In this document: piece by piece, positions 39,761 to 49,658 of the stretch
How the letters are laid out: each line of letters opens with the position of its first letter
How positions within the stretch are numbered: position 1 is the first letter of the stretch
DNA from: Nocardioides coralli
Lineage (GTDB): Bacteria; Actinomycetota; Actinomycetes; Propionibacteriales; Nocardioidaceae
Reading direction: 5' to 3'
Assembly: GCF_019880385.1 (NCBI RefSeq)
Contig: NZ_CP082273.1
Coordinates: 1-64,000 of the forward strand
DNA length: 64,000 nucleotides
The notes under the pieces: generated by a model
What the model saw: only the letters and a program-made list of their open reading frames with translations
Told to the model about the DNA's origin: nothing
Databases searched by the model: none
Made by a program: the position numbers and the translations under genes

Positions 39761-40273
39761 TCAGCCCTGGATCGGGATCCGGAGCCGCCACCCGACGTGG
39801 ATCAGGTCCGGGTCCTCGATCCGGGGGTTGGCGCGCACGACCTGGTTGACCGTCACCCGCGTGAAGTCGCGCACCGATCGGACGATGCCGGTCAGCGTGT
39901 CGCCACGCTGCACGCGGTAGAGCAGGAAGCCACGCGACTTCGGGAAGCAGATCACCTCCACCTCGCGGGTGTTGAAGCCCGGCCGGGGACCCTCGTCCGG
40001 CAGCCCCGGGTTGTCCCCGAAGACCTGCACCGTCAGCCGGGTCCCGGCGCGCGGCGGGTCCGGTACCCGCACGCGGGTCGAGAAGTCGCCGATGCCGATG
40101 CCCCCGGCACTGGACTGAGCGGAGTCGCGGGCCAGCACCCGGCCCCGCGGCCCGAGCACCCGGATCCCGATCGTCCCCTCGAACCCGGCGCCGATGCCGG
40201 CGACCACGAACCGGTCCCCGACGACGTCGTTGGTGCGGGGCTGACGCACCCGCACGTCCGTGATGATTCCCAT
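39761..40273 (-). CDS. LysM domain protein with Gmad2-like immunoglobulin fold
   Basis: A 170-residue protein with no signal peptide. The N-terminal ~110 residues resemble a Gmad2-type Ig fold (RFVVAGIGAGFEGTIGIRVLGPRG, then TVQVFGDNPG). The C-terminal LysM module is clear (YRVQRGDTLTGIVRSVR, NQVVRANPRIEDPDLIHVGWRLRIP). LysM binds N-acetylglucosamine polymers such as peptidoglycan, so action at the wall would be expected, yet no secretion signal is seen; it may work inside or use another route. ATG 40273 follows a G-rich tract. Confidence 0.85.
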   Translation of the reverse strand: MGIITDVRVRQPRTNDVVGDRFVVAGIGAGFEGTIGIRVLGPRGRVLARDSAQSSAGGIGIGDFSTRVRVPDPPRAGTRLTVQVFGDNPGLPDEGPRPGFNTREVEVICFPKSRGFLLYRVQRGDTLTGIVRSVRDFTRVTVNQVVRANPRIEDPDLIHVGWRLRIPIQG

Positions 40274-40365
40274 GAGCACCCCCCCGATGCGATGGTCGCC
40301 ACGCGTCGTGGCCACCTCTCCATGGTGCTCCCGGCGTACGACGGTTGTCGACGCCGTCCACCGGC

Positions 40366-40512
40366 TCAGTCCCGGTCGTCGACCAGGCTGCTCGACTCGT
40401 GCCCCGACCCGTGGCGGGGGGCGTCGTCGGACTCGAGCTCGGCGGCCACCGAGACGGTGAGGCCGCCCAGCAGGAAGCCGATGATGGCGGCGGCGAGCGT
40501 GGTCGTGCTCAT
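40366..40512 (-). CDS. Small membrane protein (48 aa) in the copper locus
   Basis: A short gene whose ATG overlaps the stop of the DUF4396 gene as ATGA. The product is one hydrophobic helix (TTLAAAIIGFLLGGLTVSVAAEL, about residues 3-25) followed by an acidic tail with two His (PRHGSGHESSSLVDDRD) that could bind metal. Unknown family. Tight coupling to DUF4396 suggests they form a unit. Confidence 0.72.
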   Translation of the reverse strand: MSTTTLAAAIIGFLLGGLTVSVAAELESDDAPRHGSGHESSSLVDDRD

Positions 40513-40988
40513 GCGTCGTGCTCCTTTCCGTGCGAGGTGTGGTCGTGGCCCTCGTGGAACTGCATGGTGAGGGCGTGGCCCTTGCCCTTGTCGATGAGGT
40601 AGCGGTTGACGGGGAAGGCGGCGGCGAAGGCCGCGGCGAGGGCAATGATCATGGCGACCCAGAAGATGGGGTTGACCAGACCGCCGTCCATGGCCCCGGG
40701 GATGACGGCCATCACCAGGTTGTCGACGACCTCCATGGTGACGATCGAGAGAGTGTCGGCCGCCAGCACGACACTGAGCGCGGCGAAGAAGCCCAGCCCC
40801 GCCTGCACCAGCGGCAGGGTGGACAGGCTGTAGCCGAAGAGGAAGGCCAGGCCGACCGCGAGGGCGATCGTGACGGCGGTGCCGAGGCCGAGCGCCGTCC
40901 CGATCATCAGTCCGGTGATCTCGCCGAGGGCACAGCCGGTCAGGCAGTGGAGGGTCGCGTTGGCGGCCATGCTGTTGCGTGCGTCCAT
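40509..40988 (-). CDS. DUF4396 membrane protein with His-rich C terminus
   Basis: A 159-residue integral membrane protein with four to five helices: LHCLTGCALGEITGLMIGTAL, then TVTIALAVGLAFLFGYSLSTLPL-like and IFWVAMIIALAAAFAAAFPVNRYL segments. It ends in a His-rich tail (MQFHEGHDHTSHGKEHDA). DUF4396 proteins often accompany heavy-metal efflux genes. The divergent csoR and the CsoR-like site between them suggest copper-responsive expression. ATG 40988 was chosen because the longer frame would overlap the csoR start. Confidence 0.82.
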   Translation of the reverse strand: MDARNSMAANATLHCLTGCALGEITGLMIGTALGLGTAVTIALAVGLAFLFGYSLSTLPLVQAGLGFFAALSVVLAADTLSIVTMEVVDNLVMAVIPGAMDGGLVNPIFWVAMIIALAAAFAAAFPVNRYLIDKGKGHALTMQFHEGHDHTSHGKEHDA

Positions 40989-40999
40989 GGTGTCCCAAC

Positions 41000-41019
41000 A
41001 TACGGTAGGGGGGTATGGT
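41000..41019. promoter_or_regulatory. CsoR-like operator and csoR promoter
   Basis: A 17-bp element from 41000 to 41016, ATAC...GTAT ends around a run of six G, has the G-tract and ATAC/GTAT ends of CsoR operators. It overlaps -10 TATGGT (41014-41019), which ends 6 nt before the csoR ATG, and faces the divergent DUF4396 gene, so one site may control both directions. Confidence 0.65.
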
Positions 41020-41025
41020 ATTCCC

Positions 41026-41340
41026 ATGACCGAGACCCAGACCGGTGCGCACGTCCACGGCTACCTCGCCCACGGCGACAAGGAGCGGGTGCTCCAGCGG
41101 CTCCGTCGGATCGAGGGCCAGGTGCGTGGCCTGCAGCGGATGGTGGAGGACGAGCAGTACTGCATCGACGTCCTCACCCAGGTCTCGGCCGCGACGAAGG
41201 CGCTGGAGTCGGTGGCCCTGACCCTGCTCCACGACCACCTCACCCACTGCGTCGTCGACGCAGCCCGTGAGGGTGGCGCCGAGGCCGACGCCAAGGTGCG
41301 CGAGGCCTCCGACGCCATCGCCCGCCTCGTCCGTTCCTGA
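41026..41340 (+). CDS. csoR: Copper-sensing repressor CsoR
   Basis: A 104-residue all-helical DNA-binding repressor that releases DNA on binding Cu(I). The ligands are Cys46, His71 and Cys75, with spacing of 25 and 4 that equals Cys36-His61-Cys65 of M. tuberculosis CsoR. The RLRRIEGQVRGLQRMVE helix is typical. A His-rich start (HVHGYLAHG) may add metal affinity. It heads csoR-copZ-small protein-copA and its mRNA is predicted leaderless. Confidence 0.95.
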   Translation: MTETQTGAHVHGYLAHGDKERVLQRLRRIEGQVRGLQRMVEDEQYCIDVLTQVSAATKALESVALTLLHDHLTHCVVDAAREGGAEADAKVREASDAIARLVRS

Positions 41341-41366
41341 CCACGTTCCCCGGAGAGGACCTGTCC

Positions 41367-41573
41367 ATGAGCCAGACCGCCACCTTCGCCGTCACCGGCA
41401 TGACCTGCGGCCACTGCGTCGCCTCGGTCACCGAGGAGGTCTCGGAGATCGCCGGCGTGGAGCACGTCGACGTCTCCCTCGAGACCGGCGCCCTGACCGT
41501 CACGAGCCGCCAGTCCCTCGACGAGGCCGACGTCCGGGCGGCCGTCGAGGAGGCGGGCTACCAGCTCGCATGA
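41367..41573 (+). CDS. copZ: Copper chaperone CopZ (HMA domain)
   Basis: A 68-residue ferredoxin-like metallochaperone with the Cu(I) site GMTCGHC (Cys14, Cys17), delivering copper to the CopA ATPase. The rest matches a single HMA domain ([28 protein letters not shown]). GAGAGG precedes the ATG. Its stop overlaps the next small gene as ATGA. Confidence 0.95.
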   Translation: MSQTATFAVTGMTCGHCVASVTEEVSEIAGVEHVDVSLETGALTVTSRQSLDEADVRAAVEEAGYQLA

Positions 41574-41713
41574 CCGCACCGGTGCGCATGGCCGTCTTCG
41601 CGATGACGTTGGTCATCGTGTTCCTCGCCGCGCGCGCCCTGGGTTCGGTGGTGGGTCCGGTGGGCGAGGACCCCGCCGTACCCCCGCCAGCACACCAGGA
41701 GCAGCCCTCGTGA
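41570..41713 (+). CDS. Small membrane protein (47 aa) between copZ and copA
   Basis: The product has a single membrane helix (about residues 5-30, [20 protein letters not shown]) and a short tail with Pro, Glu and one His ([10 protein letters not shown]). No Cys or Met cluster for copper is seen beyond three Met near the N terminus. It overlaps copZ by 4 nt and copA by 4 nt (ATGA and GTGA), so all three are co-translated. Function unknown; a CopA partner is inferred from position. Confidence 0.75.
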   Translation: MTAPVRMAVFAMTLVIVFLAARALGSVVGPVGEDPAVPPPAHQEQPS

Positions 41714-43893
41714 CCGACGCCGAGCTGACGATCACCGGCATGACCTGCGCCTCGTGCGCCCACCGCGTCGAGCGCAAGCTGAACAAGCTCGAGGGCGTGG
41801 CGGCGACGGTCAACTACGCCACCGAGAAGGCGCGGGTCAGCCACCCCTCCTCGGTGACGCGCGAGCTGCTGGTCGCGACCATCGAGGAGGCCGGGTACGG
41901 CGTGGTCCCCGCCGCCGGGGCCGGCGAGCCGGACGAGCCGACCGCAGGGCTCGAGGTCACCGACCCCAGCGCCGGGCGGCTGGTGGTCTCGGCCCTGCTC
42001 ACCGTCCCCGTCGTCGCGATGGCGATGGTCCCCGCGCTCCAGGTCGACCGCTGGCAATGGCTCTCGCTCGCCCTGGCCACGCCGGTCGTGGTCTGGGGGG
42101 CCTGGCCCTTCCACCGGGCCGCCTGGCAGAACCTCCGCCACGGCACCTCGACCATGGACACCCTGGTCTCGATGGGCGTGCTCGCCGCGTTCGGGTGGTC
42201 GCTCTACGCACTGTTCTGGGGCACCGCGGGCGAGCCCGGGATGACGCACGCCTTCACCTTCACGGTCGCCCGCACCGACGGCAGCGGCGACATCTACCTC
42301 GAGGCGGCCGCCGGCATCACGACGTTCATCCTCGCCGGTCGCTGGCTGGAGGCACGGGCCAAGCGCCGGGCGGGTGCTGCACTCCGGGCGCTCCTGGAGC
42401 TGGGTGCGCGCGAGGTCGCCGTGCTCCGTGACGGCAGCGAGGTGCGCATCCCGACCGACCGCCTCGTGGTCGGCGACCGGTTCGTCGTACGCCCCGGCGA
42501 GAAGATCGCCACCGACGGCGAGGTGGAGCAGGGAGCGTCCGCCGTGGACCAGTCGATGCTCACGGGCGAGCCGGTCCCGGTCGAGGTGGGGCCGGGTGAC
42601 CGGGTGGTGGGTGCGACCGTCAACGCCGGCGGCCGGCTGGTGGTGCGGGCGACCGGGGTGGGCGCCGAGACGCAGCTGGCCCAGATGGCGCGGCTGGTCG
42701 AGGAGGCGCAGCACGGCAAGGCCGAGGTGCAGCGGCTCGCCGACCGCGTCTCGGGCGTCTTCGTGCCGGTGGTGATCGGCGTCGCCGCGGCAGCGCTCGG
42801 CTTCTGGGTCGGCACCGGCGCCGGGCTGTCGCTGGCCGTCACCGCCGCCGTCGCGGTCCTGATCATCGCCTGCCCGTGCGCCCTGGGACTGGCCACCCCG
42901 ACCGCCCTCATGGTGGGCACCGGTCGGGGGGCGCAGCTCGGCATCCTGGTCAAGGGGCCCGAGGTGCTGGAGTCGACCCGTCGCGTCGACACCGTCGTCC
43001 TCGACAAGACCGGCACCGTCACGACCGGGGTCATGACGTTGGTGGACGTGGCGGCGGCGCCAGGGGCCGACGCCGACGAGGTGCTCCGCGTGGCCGGATC
43101 CCTCGAGTCGGCGAGCGAGCACCCCATCGCCCGCGCGGTGGCGACCGCCGCCCGGGACCGGCTGGGGGAGCCGCCTCCCGTCGAAGACTTCGTGGCCGAT
43201 CCCGGCCACGGGGTGCGGGGGACCGTCGAGGGTCGCGCCGCCACCGTCGGCCGCCCGACCGCGACGCAGGCGCCGGCGCCCGGCGTCACGGTCGTCGAGG
43301 TCGCCTGGGACGGCGAGGTCCGCGGCTGGCTCTCCGTGGCCGACAGCGTCAAGGACACCTCCGCCGAGGCCGTACGCCGCTTCCGCGAGCTCGGCCTCCG
43401 GCCGTTGCTCCTGACCGGCGACCACCCCGAGGTCGCCCGCGCGGTCGCGGCGGAGGTGGGGATCGAGCCGGAGGCGGTCGTGGCCGAGGTGCTCCCGGCC
43501 GACAAGGTCGAGGTGGTGAGGCGGCTGCAGGCCGAGGGTCGGGTGGTCGCGATGGTCGGCGACGGCGTCAACGACGCCGCCGCCCTCGCCCAGGCCGACC
43601 TCGGGCTGGCCATGGGGACCGGCACCGACGTCGCCATCCAGGCGAGCGACCTGACCCTGGTCCGGGGTGACCTCCGGGTGGCCGCCGACGCGATCCGGCT
43701 CGCCCGTCGCACGCTGGCCACCATCCGCGGCAACCTGTTCTGGGCCTTCGCCTACAACGTGGCCGCGATCCCGGTGGCCGCAGCCGGGCTGCTCAACCCG
43801 ATGATCGCCGGGGCCGCGATGGCGGCCAGCTCGGTGTTCGTGGTGACCAACAGCCTGCGGCTGCGGGGGTTCCAGGCTGCCGGGACCGGATAG
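41710..43893 (+). CDS. copA: Copper-exporting P1B-type ATPase
   Basis: A 727-residue heavy-metal ATPase exporting Cu(I). It has one N-terminal HMA domain with GMTCASC (10-16), eight membrane helices and the CPC motif in the sixth ([15 protein letters not shown]). DKTGT is the phosphorylation site, SEHPIA the nucleotide-domain motif and GDGVNDA the hinge. NLFWAFAYN and a Met in the last helices are copper-type signatures. GTG 41710 overlaps the previous stop. The TAG stop is the first base triplet of a long inverted repeat. Confidence 0.96.
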   Translation: MTDAELTITGMTCASCAHRVERKLNKLEGVAATVNYATEKARVSHPSSVTRELLVATIEEAGYGVVPAAGAGEPDEPTAGLEVTDPSAGRLVVSALLTVPVVAMAMVPALQVDRWQWLSLALATPVVVWGAWPFHRAAWQNLRHGTSTMDTLVSMGVLAAFGWSLYALFWGTAGEPGMTHAFTFTVARTDGSGDIYLEAAAGITTFILAGRWLEARAKRRAGAALRALLELGAREVAVLRDGSEVRIPTDRLVVGDRFVVRPGEKIATDGEVEQGASAVDQSMLTGEPVPVEVGPGDRVVGATVNAGGRLVVRATGVGAETQLAQMARLVEEAQHGKAEVQRLADRVSGVFVPVVIGVAAAALGFWVGTGAGLSLAVTAAVAVLIIACPCALGLATPTALMVGTGRGAQLGILVKGPEVLESTRRVDTVVLDKTGTVTTGVMTLVDVAAAPGADADEVLRVAGSLESASEHPIARAVATAARDRLGEPPPVEDFVADPGHGVRGTVEGRAATVGRPTATQAPAPGVTVVEVAWDGEVRGWLSVADSVKDTSAEAVRRFRELGLRPLLLTGDHPEVARAVAAEVGIEPEAVVAEVLPADKVEVVRRLQAEGRVVAMVGDGVNDAAALAQADLGLAMGTGTDVAIQASDLTLVRGDLRVAADAIRLARRTLATIRGNLFWAFAYNVAAIPVAAAGLLNPMIAGAAMAASSVFVVTNSLRLRGFQAAGTG

Positions 43894-43949
43894 TCCCTCA
43901 CGAAACGGTTCGGAAATGGGCCGGATGCGAGCCGTTTCGTGAGGGACTA
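43891..43949. repeat. 18-bp perfect inverted repeat after copA
   Basis: TAGTCCCTCACGAAACGG (43891-43908) and its exact complement (43932-43949) flank a 23-nt centre. The left arm includes the copA stop codon. It could act as a terminator, but the loop is large, and the shape recalls REP-like elements. Only this copy was noticed in the window. Confidence 0.85.
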
Positions 43950-43998
43950 CCCGCCCGTGCCGGACCACCCGTCAGACCGACCCCGGTAGTTTCGCCGG

Positions 43999-45120
43999 GT
44001 GGTCGACGACCGGCACACCCCGCGCACCCCGCAAGGCCAGCACGTCTTCGCGGCTCCCGGGCGGGTGAACCTGATCGGCGAGCACACCGACTACAACGGC
44101 GGCACCTGCCTGCCGATTGCGCTGCCCCACGTCACCACTGCCGCGGCCACGGGTCGCGACGACGGGCGGCTGACCGCGACCAGTCGCCAGCAGGACGGCC
44201 GCCTCGAGATCGACCTCGACGACATCGCTCCCGGCCGGGTCACCGGCTGGTCGGCGTACGTCGCCGGGGTGGCCTGGGCGCTTCGGCAGGAGGGCCACGC
44301 CCTGCGGGGCGCCGACCTCGTGATCGACAGCCAGGTGCCGGTGGGCGCCGGGCTCTCGAGCTCGGCCGCCCTCGTCTGCTCGAGCGCGCTCGCGCTGTGT
44401 GCCGTCTCGGGGATCGAGGTGGCCCCGGCCGACCTTGTCGCGCCGACGATGCGCGCGGAGTCGGAGGTGGTCGGTGCTCCCACCGGGGGGATGGACCAGA
44501 CCGTCTCGCTGCTGGCCCGGCCCGGACACGCGCTCCTCATCGACGTCGCCGACCACACCACGCGACACGTGCCGTGGGATCCCGGGGCGGACGGTCTGCG
44601 GCTGCTGGTCATCGACACCCGGGCCGCGCACGAGCTCAGCGACGGCGCCTACGGTGAGCGCCGGGCGGCGTGCGAGGAGGCCGCCGAGCGGCTCGGCGTC
44701 GATGTCCTGCGGCTCGCGACGCGCGACGACGTCGAGGGCCTGACCGACGAGGTGCTCCGGCGGCGGGCTCGGCACGTGGTGACCGAGATCGACCGCGTCG
44801 TGGAGACCGTCGCGGCGCTGGCCGACCGCGACTGGTTCCGGGTGGGCGCGCTGCTCGCCGCGTCGCACGCCTCGCTCCGCGACGACTTCGAGGTGTCCTG
44901 CCCCGAGCTCGACGTGGCCGTCGACGCCGCAGTCACCGCGGGCGCGCTGGGGGCGCGGATGACCGGCGGCGGCTTCGGTGGCTCGGCCATCGCGCTGGTC
45001 CGCGAGGCCGAGGCGGACGAGGTCGGTGACCGGGTGCGGGCCGCCTTCGACGCGAAGGGTTGGCCCACCCCGCACGTCCTCGACGCCCCCGCCTCGGCTG
45101 GCGCGCGTCGGCTCAGCTGA
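43999..45120 (+). CDS. galK: Galactokinase
   Basis: GHMP kinase phosphorylating galactose at C1 in the Leloir pathway, 373 residues. The galactokinase signature GRVNLIGEHTDYNGG is near the N terminus; the ATP loop is PVGAGLSSSAAL, and the third motif is GGGFGGSAIAL. GTG 43999 fits: TAGTTT at 43987-43992 ends 6 nt upstream (leaderless). No galT or galE is next to it. Its 3' end overlaps the convergent MFS gene by 8 nt. Confidence 0.94.
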   Translation: MVDDRHTPRTPQGQHVFAAPGRVNLIGEHTDYNGGTCLPIALPHVTTAAATGRDDGRLTATSRQQDGRLEIDLDDIAPGRVTGWSAYVAGVAWALRQEGHALRGADLVIDSQVPVGAGLSSSAALVCSSALALCAVSGIEVAPADLVAPTMRAESEVVGAPTGGMDQTVSLLARPGHALLIDVADHTTRHVPWDPGADGLRLLVIDTRAAHELSDGAYGERRAACEEAAERLGVDVLRLATRDDVEGLTDEVLRRRARHVVTEIDRVVETVAALADRDWFRVGALLAASHASLRDDFEVSCPELDVAVDAAVTAGALGARMTGGGFGGSAIALVREAEADEVGDRVRAAFDAKGWPTPHVLDAPASAGARRLS

Positions 45121-46444
45121 CGGGCTCGTCGTCGCGCAGCGGGTGGGCCAGCTCGTCGTCCGGCAGGCGAGCCCACCAGATCGCGACGACGGCGACCACC
45201 ACCGGCACGACCCCCGCGACGACGAAGGCAGCACGCAGGCCGACCAGGGCCGCCAGGGGCCCGGCGAGCGCCATCGACACGGGCATCAGCGCCAGGGAGA
45301 CGAAGAAGTCCAGCGACGCCACCCGGCCCAGCAGCGCCGGCGGGACTCGGCGCTGCAGCAGCGTGCCCCAGATGACCATCGGTGCGGCGAACCCGGCGCC
45401 GATGACCACGGCCGCGGCCACGACGACCCAGATGTGCCCCGCCGCTCCGATCACCAGGAAGGGCAGGCAGCTGACGCCCCAGGTCAGGTTCATCACCGTG
45501 AGGTAGCGCCGGGGCATCCGCAGCGAGCCCATCGCGAAGGACCCCACGGCGCTCCCCACGCCGAAGCCGGCCAGCACGAGGGCGTGGTCGCCGGCCCCGC
45601 CGTCGAGGACGTCCTTGACGAGGAACGGGATCAGCACCTCCAGCGGTCCGATCACCGCGAGCACCATGATCGAGGCGAACAGCAGCGTGGCCAGCAGCCA
45701 CGGCGTCCGCACCATGTAGCGGTAGCCCTCGGCCATGTCGGCCAGCGCGGTCCGCACCGGGTGGCCAGCGGCAGCCCCGGTGAGGTCGCGGCGTACGGGC
45801 GTGCGGGGCACCACCAGCAGCACCAGGAAACCGACGACGTAGGAGCCGGCGGCGATCGACAACGCTGCCCCGGGTGAGGCGGCGCCGACGACGACGCCGG
45901 CGACGGCGGGTCCGATCGCCTGGCCGACCGCCGGGCGCACCATCCCCTCGAAGCCGTTGACCGCCATCAGGTCGGCCTCCGCGACGAGAGCCGGGAGCCA
46001 GGCGGAGTACGCCGGGTAGTAGAACGACATGGCGCTGCCGATGACGAACGCGATCACGGTCAGGTGCCACAGCTCGGTGGTGCCGGTGAGCGAGAGCAGG
46101 GTCACCGCGGAGATCGCCGACAGCTCGACGGCGCAGACGCCGAGCAGGATCGTCTTCTGCGGCACCCGGTCCGCGAGGACGCCCGCGAGCAGGGCGGGCA
46201 GGAGCACCCCGATCGCGTTGGCGGTCGTGACCACCGACAGCTGCGTGGGTCCGCCGCCGAGCCGGATCACCTCCCACACCAGCGCCACGACCCACACGCC
46301 CTGCCCGAAGGTGGTCGCGACGAGCGACACCGCGAGTCGGCGGTAGGCGGGCGCCCGGAACGGTCGCAGTGCCCGCGGCAGCGCCCGACCGGTCGCCTGG
46401 TCGCCGATGGTGTCGACGACGTTGTCGGCCACCGGGTCGCTCAT
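45113..46444 (-). CDS. MFS transporter (MFS_3 / exporter type)
   Basis: A 443-residue major facilitator with 12 helices. It resembles the MFS_3/enterobactin-exporter-like group: FRAPAYRRLAVSLVATTFGQGVW at the first helix, the DRVPQKTILLG loop 2-3 motif, and a central loop with VRTALADMAEGYRYMVRTPWL. The substrate is unknown. A GAGGAGG site lies 9 nt before ATG 46444. The acidic C-terminal tail is cytoplasmic. Confidence 0.9.
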   Translation of the reverse strand: MSDPVADNVVDTIGDQATGRALPRALRPFRAPAYRRLAVSLVATTFGQGVWVVALVWEVIRLGGGPTQLSVVTTANAIGVLLPALLAGVLADRVPQKTILLGVCAVELSAISAVTLLSLTGTTELWHLTVIAFVIGSAMSFYYPAYSAWLPALVAEADLMAVNGFEGMVRPAVGQAIGPAVAGVVVGAASPGAALSIAAGSYVVGFLVLLVVPRTPVRRDLTGAAAGHPVRTALADMAEGYRYMVRTPWLLATLLFASIMVLAVIGPLEVLIPFLVKDVLDGGAGDHALVLAGFGVGSAVGSFAMGSLRMPRRYLTVMNLTWGVSCLPFLVIGAAGHIWVVVAAAVVIGAGFAAPMVIWGTLLQRRVPPALLGRVASLDFFVSLALMPVSMALAGPLAALVGLRAAFVVAGVVPVVVAVVAIWWARLPDDELAHPLRDDEPVS

Positions 46445-46544
46445 CGCTCGCCCTCCTCGGTCACCGGCGTGTGTGCGACCTCAGTCTCGGGGCGGGGGAC
46501 CCGCGGTGCCAGCGGGTTTCACCCGTCTTGCCAGACTCTGGGGC

Positions 46545-47030
46545 ATGACGGCGACCCTCCACGACTTCACGGCCACCGCGATCGACGGCACCGAGACCGA
46601 CCTCTCCGCCTACGAGGGACAGGTGGTCCTGGTGGTCAACACCGCTTCGGACTGTGGGTTCACCAGCCAGTACGCCGGACTGCAGGAGCTCCACGACAGC
46701 TTCACCGAGCACGGCTTCAGTGTGCTGGGGTTCCCGTGCAACCAGTTCGGCGGCCAGGAGCCCGGCGACGAGGCCGAGATCGCCTCGTTCTGCGACCGCA
46801 GCTTCGGGGTCACCTTCCCGATGTTCGCGAAGGTCGACGTCAACGGCGACGACGCCCACCCACTGTTCGACTGGCTCAAGCAGGAGAAGTCGGGCCTGCT
46901 CGGGGCCGCGATCAAGTGGAACTTCACCAAGTTCCTGGTCGGCCGTGACGGCCGGGTGGTCAAGCGGTTCTCCCCGACGGCCGAGCCGGCCTCGTTGGCC
47001 GACCAGATCGAGGAGGCGCTGGCCGCCTAG
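46545..47030 (+). CDS. Glutathione peroxidase family protein (Cys type)
   Basis: A 161-residue thiol peroxidase of the GPx fold. The peroxidatic Cys37 lies in NTASDCGFTSQY (no selenocysteine); the Gln (FPCNQFGGQEP) and Trp (KWNFTKFLV) complete the active site. Bacterial Cys-GPx enzymes usually use thioredoxin, and actinobacteria lack glutathione, so the name is historical. A second Cys in FPCNQ may resolve. CAGACT at 46532-46537 ends 7 nt before ATG 46545, predicting a leaderless mRNA. Confidence 0.93.
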   Translation: MTATLHDFTATAIDGTETDLSAYEGQVVLVVNTASDCGFTSQYAGLQELHDSFTEHGFSVLGFPCNQFGGQEPGDEAEIASFCDRSFGVTFPMFAKVDVNGDDAHPLFDWLKQEKSGLLGAAIKWNFTKFLVGRDGRVVKRFSPTAEPASLADQIEEALAA

Positions 47031-47096
47031 TCATCCTGTGCGCCCGATGATCCCGCCGGGGTCCCGAGCGCACCGGGTGCGACCCGGCGCGTGCCG

Positions 47097-47402
47097 TCAG
47101 AGGCCGAACTCCTCGCGACGCTCGGCCGGCACGAGGTCGACGTGCTCGGGGTGGCGCTGCAGGTAGTCGGCGAAGAAGGGGCAGGCCGGGAGCACGGCCA
47201 GTCCGGCCTTCCGGGCCGCGGCCAGCGATTCTCCCGCCAGCGTGGAGCCGAGCCCCTGCCCCTCGTGCTCGTCGCTGACCTCGGCGTGGGTGAAGGCGAT
47301 GGTGTCGTCGCGCAGCCGGTACTGCGCGATGCCGACCAGCTCGTCGCCGAGGTGGATCTCGAAACGGTCGCGGTCACGGTTGTCGGTCACGACGGCAGCC
47401 AT
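47097..47402 (-). CDS. Small GNAT-type N-acetyltransferase
   Basis: A 101-residue mini-GNAT of the YjdJ-like (COG2388) group: FEIHLGDELVGIAQYRL, then THAEVSDEHEGQGLGSTLAGESL with the acetyl-CoA loop EGQGLGS, and VLPACPFFADYLQRHPEH with the group-typical Cys. Substrate unknown. TAGCGT (47415-47410, minus) ends 7 nt before ATG 47402 (leaderless). It is divergent from the malic enzyme gene with 54 nt between the starts. Confidence 0.9.
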   Translation of the reverse strand: MAAVVTDNRDRDRFEIHLGDELVGIAQYRLRDDTIAFTHAEVSDEHEGQGLGSTLAGESLAAARKAGLAVLPACPFFADYLQRHPEHVDLVPAERREEFGL

Positions 47403-47456
47403 GCCGGCCACGCTAGCGACTTGCCGGTAACGCGCCGGGCAGAGGAGGGTTGCGGC

Positions 47457-48838
<1,382 letters not shown>

Positions 48839-48845
<7 letters not shown>

Positions 48846-49618
48846 TCGCGGTAGGCCCGGTCCGGGACGTCCGTGACGAGCATGTGGCCCGGCGCGTGCG
48901 TGATCGCGAACGGCACCTGCGAGGACAGCAGCGCGGCCTGCGGGGTCACGCCGCACGCCCAGAAGACGGGGACGTCGCCGGGGTGGTGCTCGACGGCATC
49001 TCCGTGGTCCGGACGGTCGAGGTCGCCGATGCCGAGCTGGCCCGGGTCCCCGACGTGGACGGGGGCGCCGTGGACCCGCGGCATGCGTGCGGTGACCTGG
49101 ACCGCGAGGGGGACCAGGGCAGCGGGAACCGGACGCATCGAGACCACGAGCGGTCCGCCGAGCCGGCCCGCGGGTTCGCAGGCCACGTCGGTGAGGTACA
49201 TGGAGACGTTGCGCCCCTGCTCGACGTGCCGCAACGGGACGCCCGCCTCCAGCAGGGCGGTCTCGAAGCTGAAGCTGCAGCCGATCAGGAAGGACACGAG
49301 GTCCTCGCGCCACACCTCTGAGGCGTCGGACGGCTCGTCGACCAGCTCTCCTCCGCGCCAGACCCGGTAGCGCGGGAGGTCGGTCGCGAGGTCGGCGTCG
49401 GGTGCGAGCCGGGAGCTGCGCGACCCCGGGTCGGTGACGTCGAGGAGGGGCACAGGGCGGGGGTTGCGCTGCCCGAACAGCAGCATGTCGTAGGCCCAGT
49501 CGACCGGGACGGCGACGAGGTTGACCTGCGTGTGACCGGCGCACCAGCCCGCCGTGGGCGAGACGAGGCCGGCGCGGAACTTCGCGCGCGCCTCGGCGGG
49601 GGTCAGGTCACGGGACAT
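48839..49618 (-). CDS. YcsI-like putative hydro-lyase (DUF1445 / D-glutamate cyclase family)
   Basis: A 259-residue protein of the UPF0317/DUF1445 family: [19 protein letters not shown] near the start, [20 protein letters not shown] in the middle, [20 protein letters not shown] and [15 protein letters not shown] at the end. B. subtilis ycsI lies in the ycsF-ycsG-ycsI-kipI-kipA-kipR operon; here the same set surrounds it. A link to 5-oxoproline or D-glutamate is inferred (relatives form 5-oxo-D-proline from D-glutamate). TAGGAT (49630-49625, minus) ends 6 nt before ATG 49618. Confidence 0.87.
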
Positions 49619-49658
49619 GGCCGGATCCTAGGCAGTCGCCGACCAGGGAGGAACCGGG

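Noticed and set aside
46545..47030. Selenocysteine glutathione peroxidase
   Set aside because: The active-site codon at residue 37 is TGC (Cys), not TGA, so no recoding is needed.
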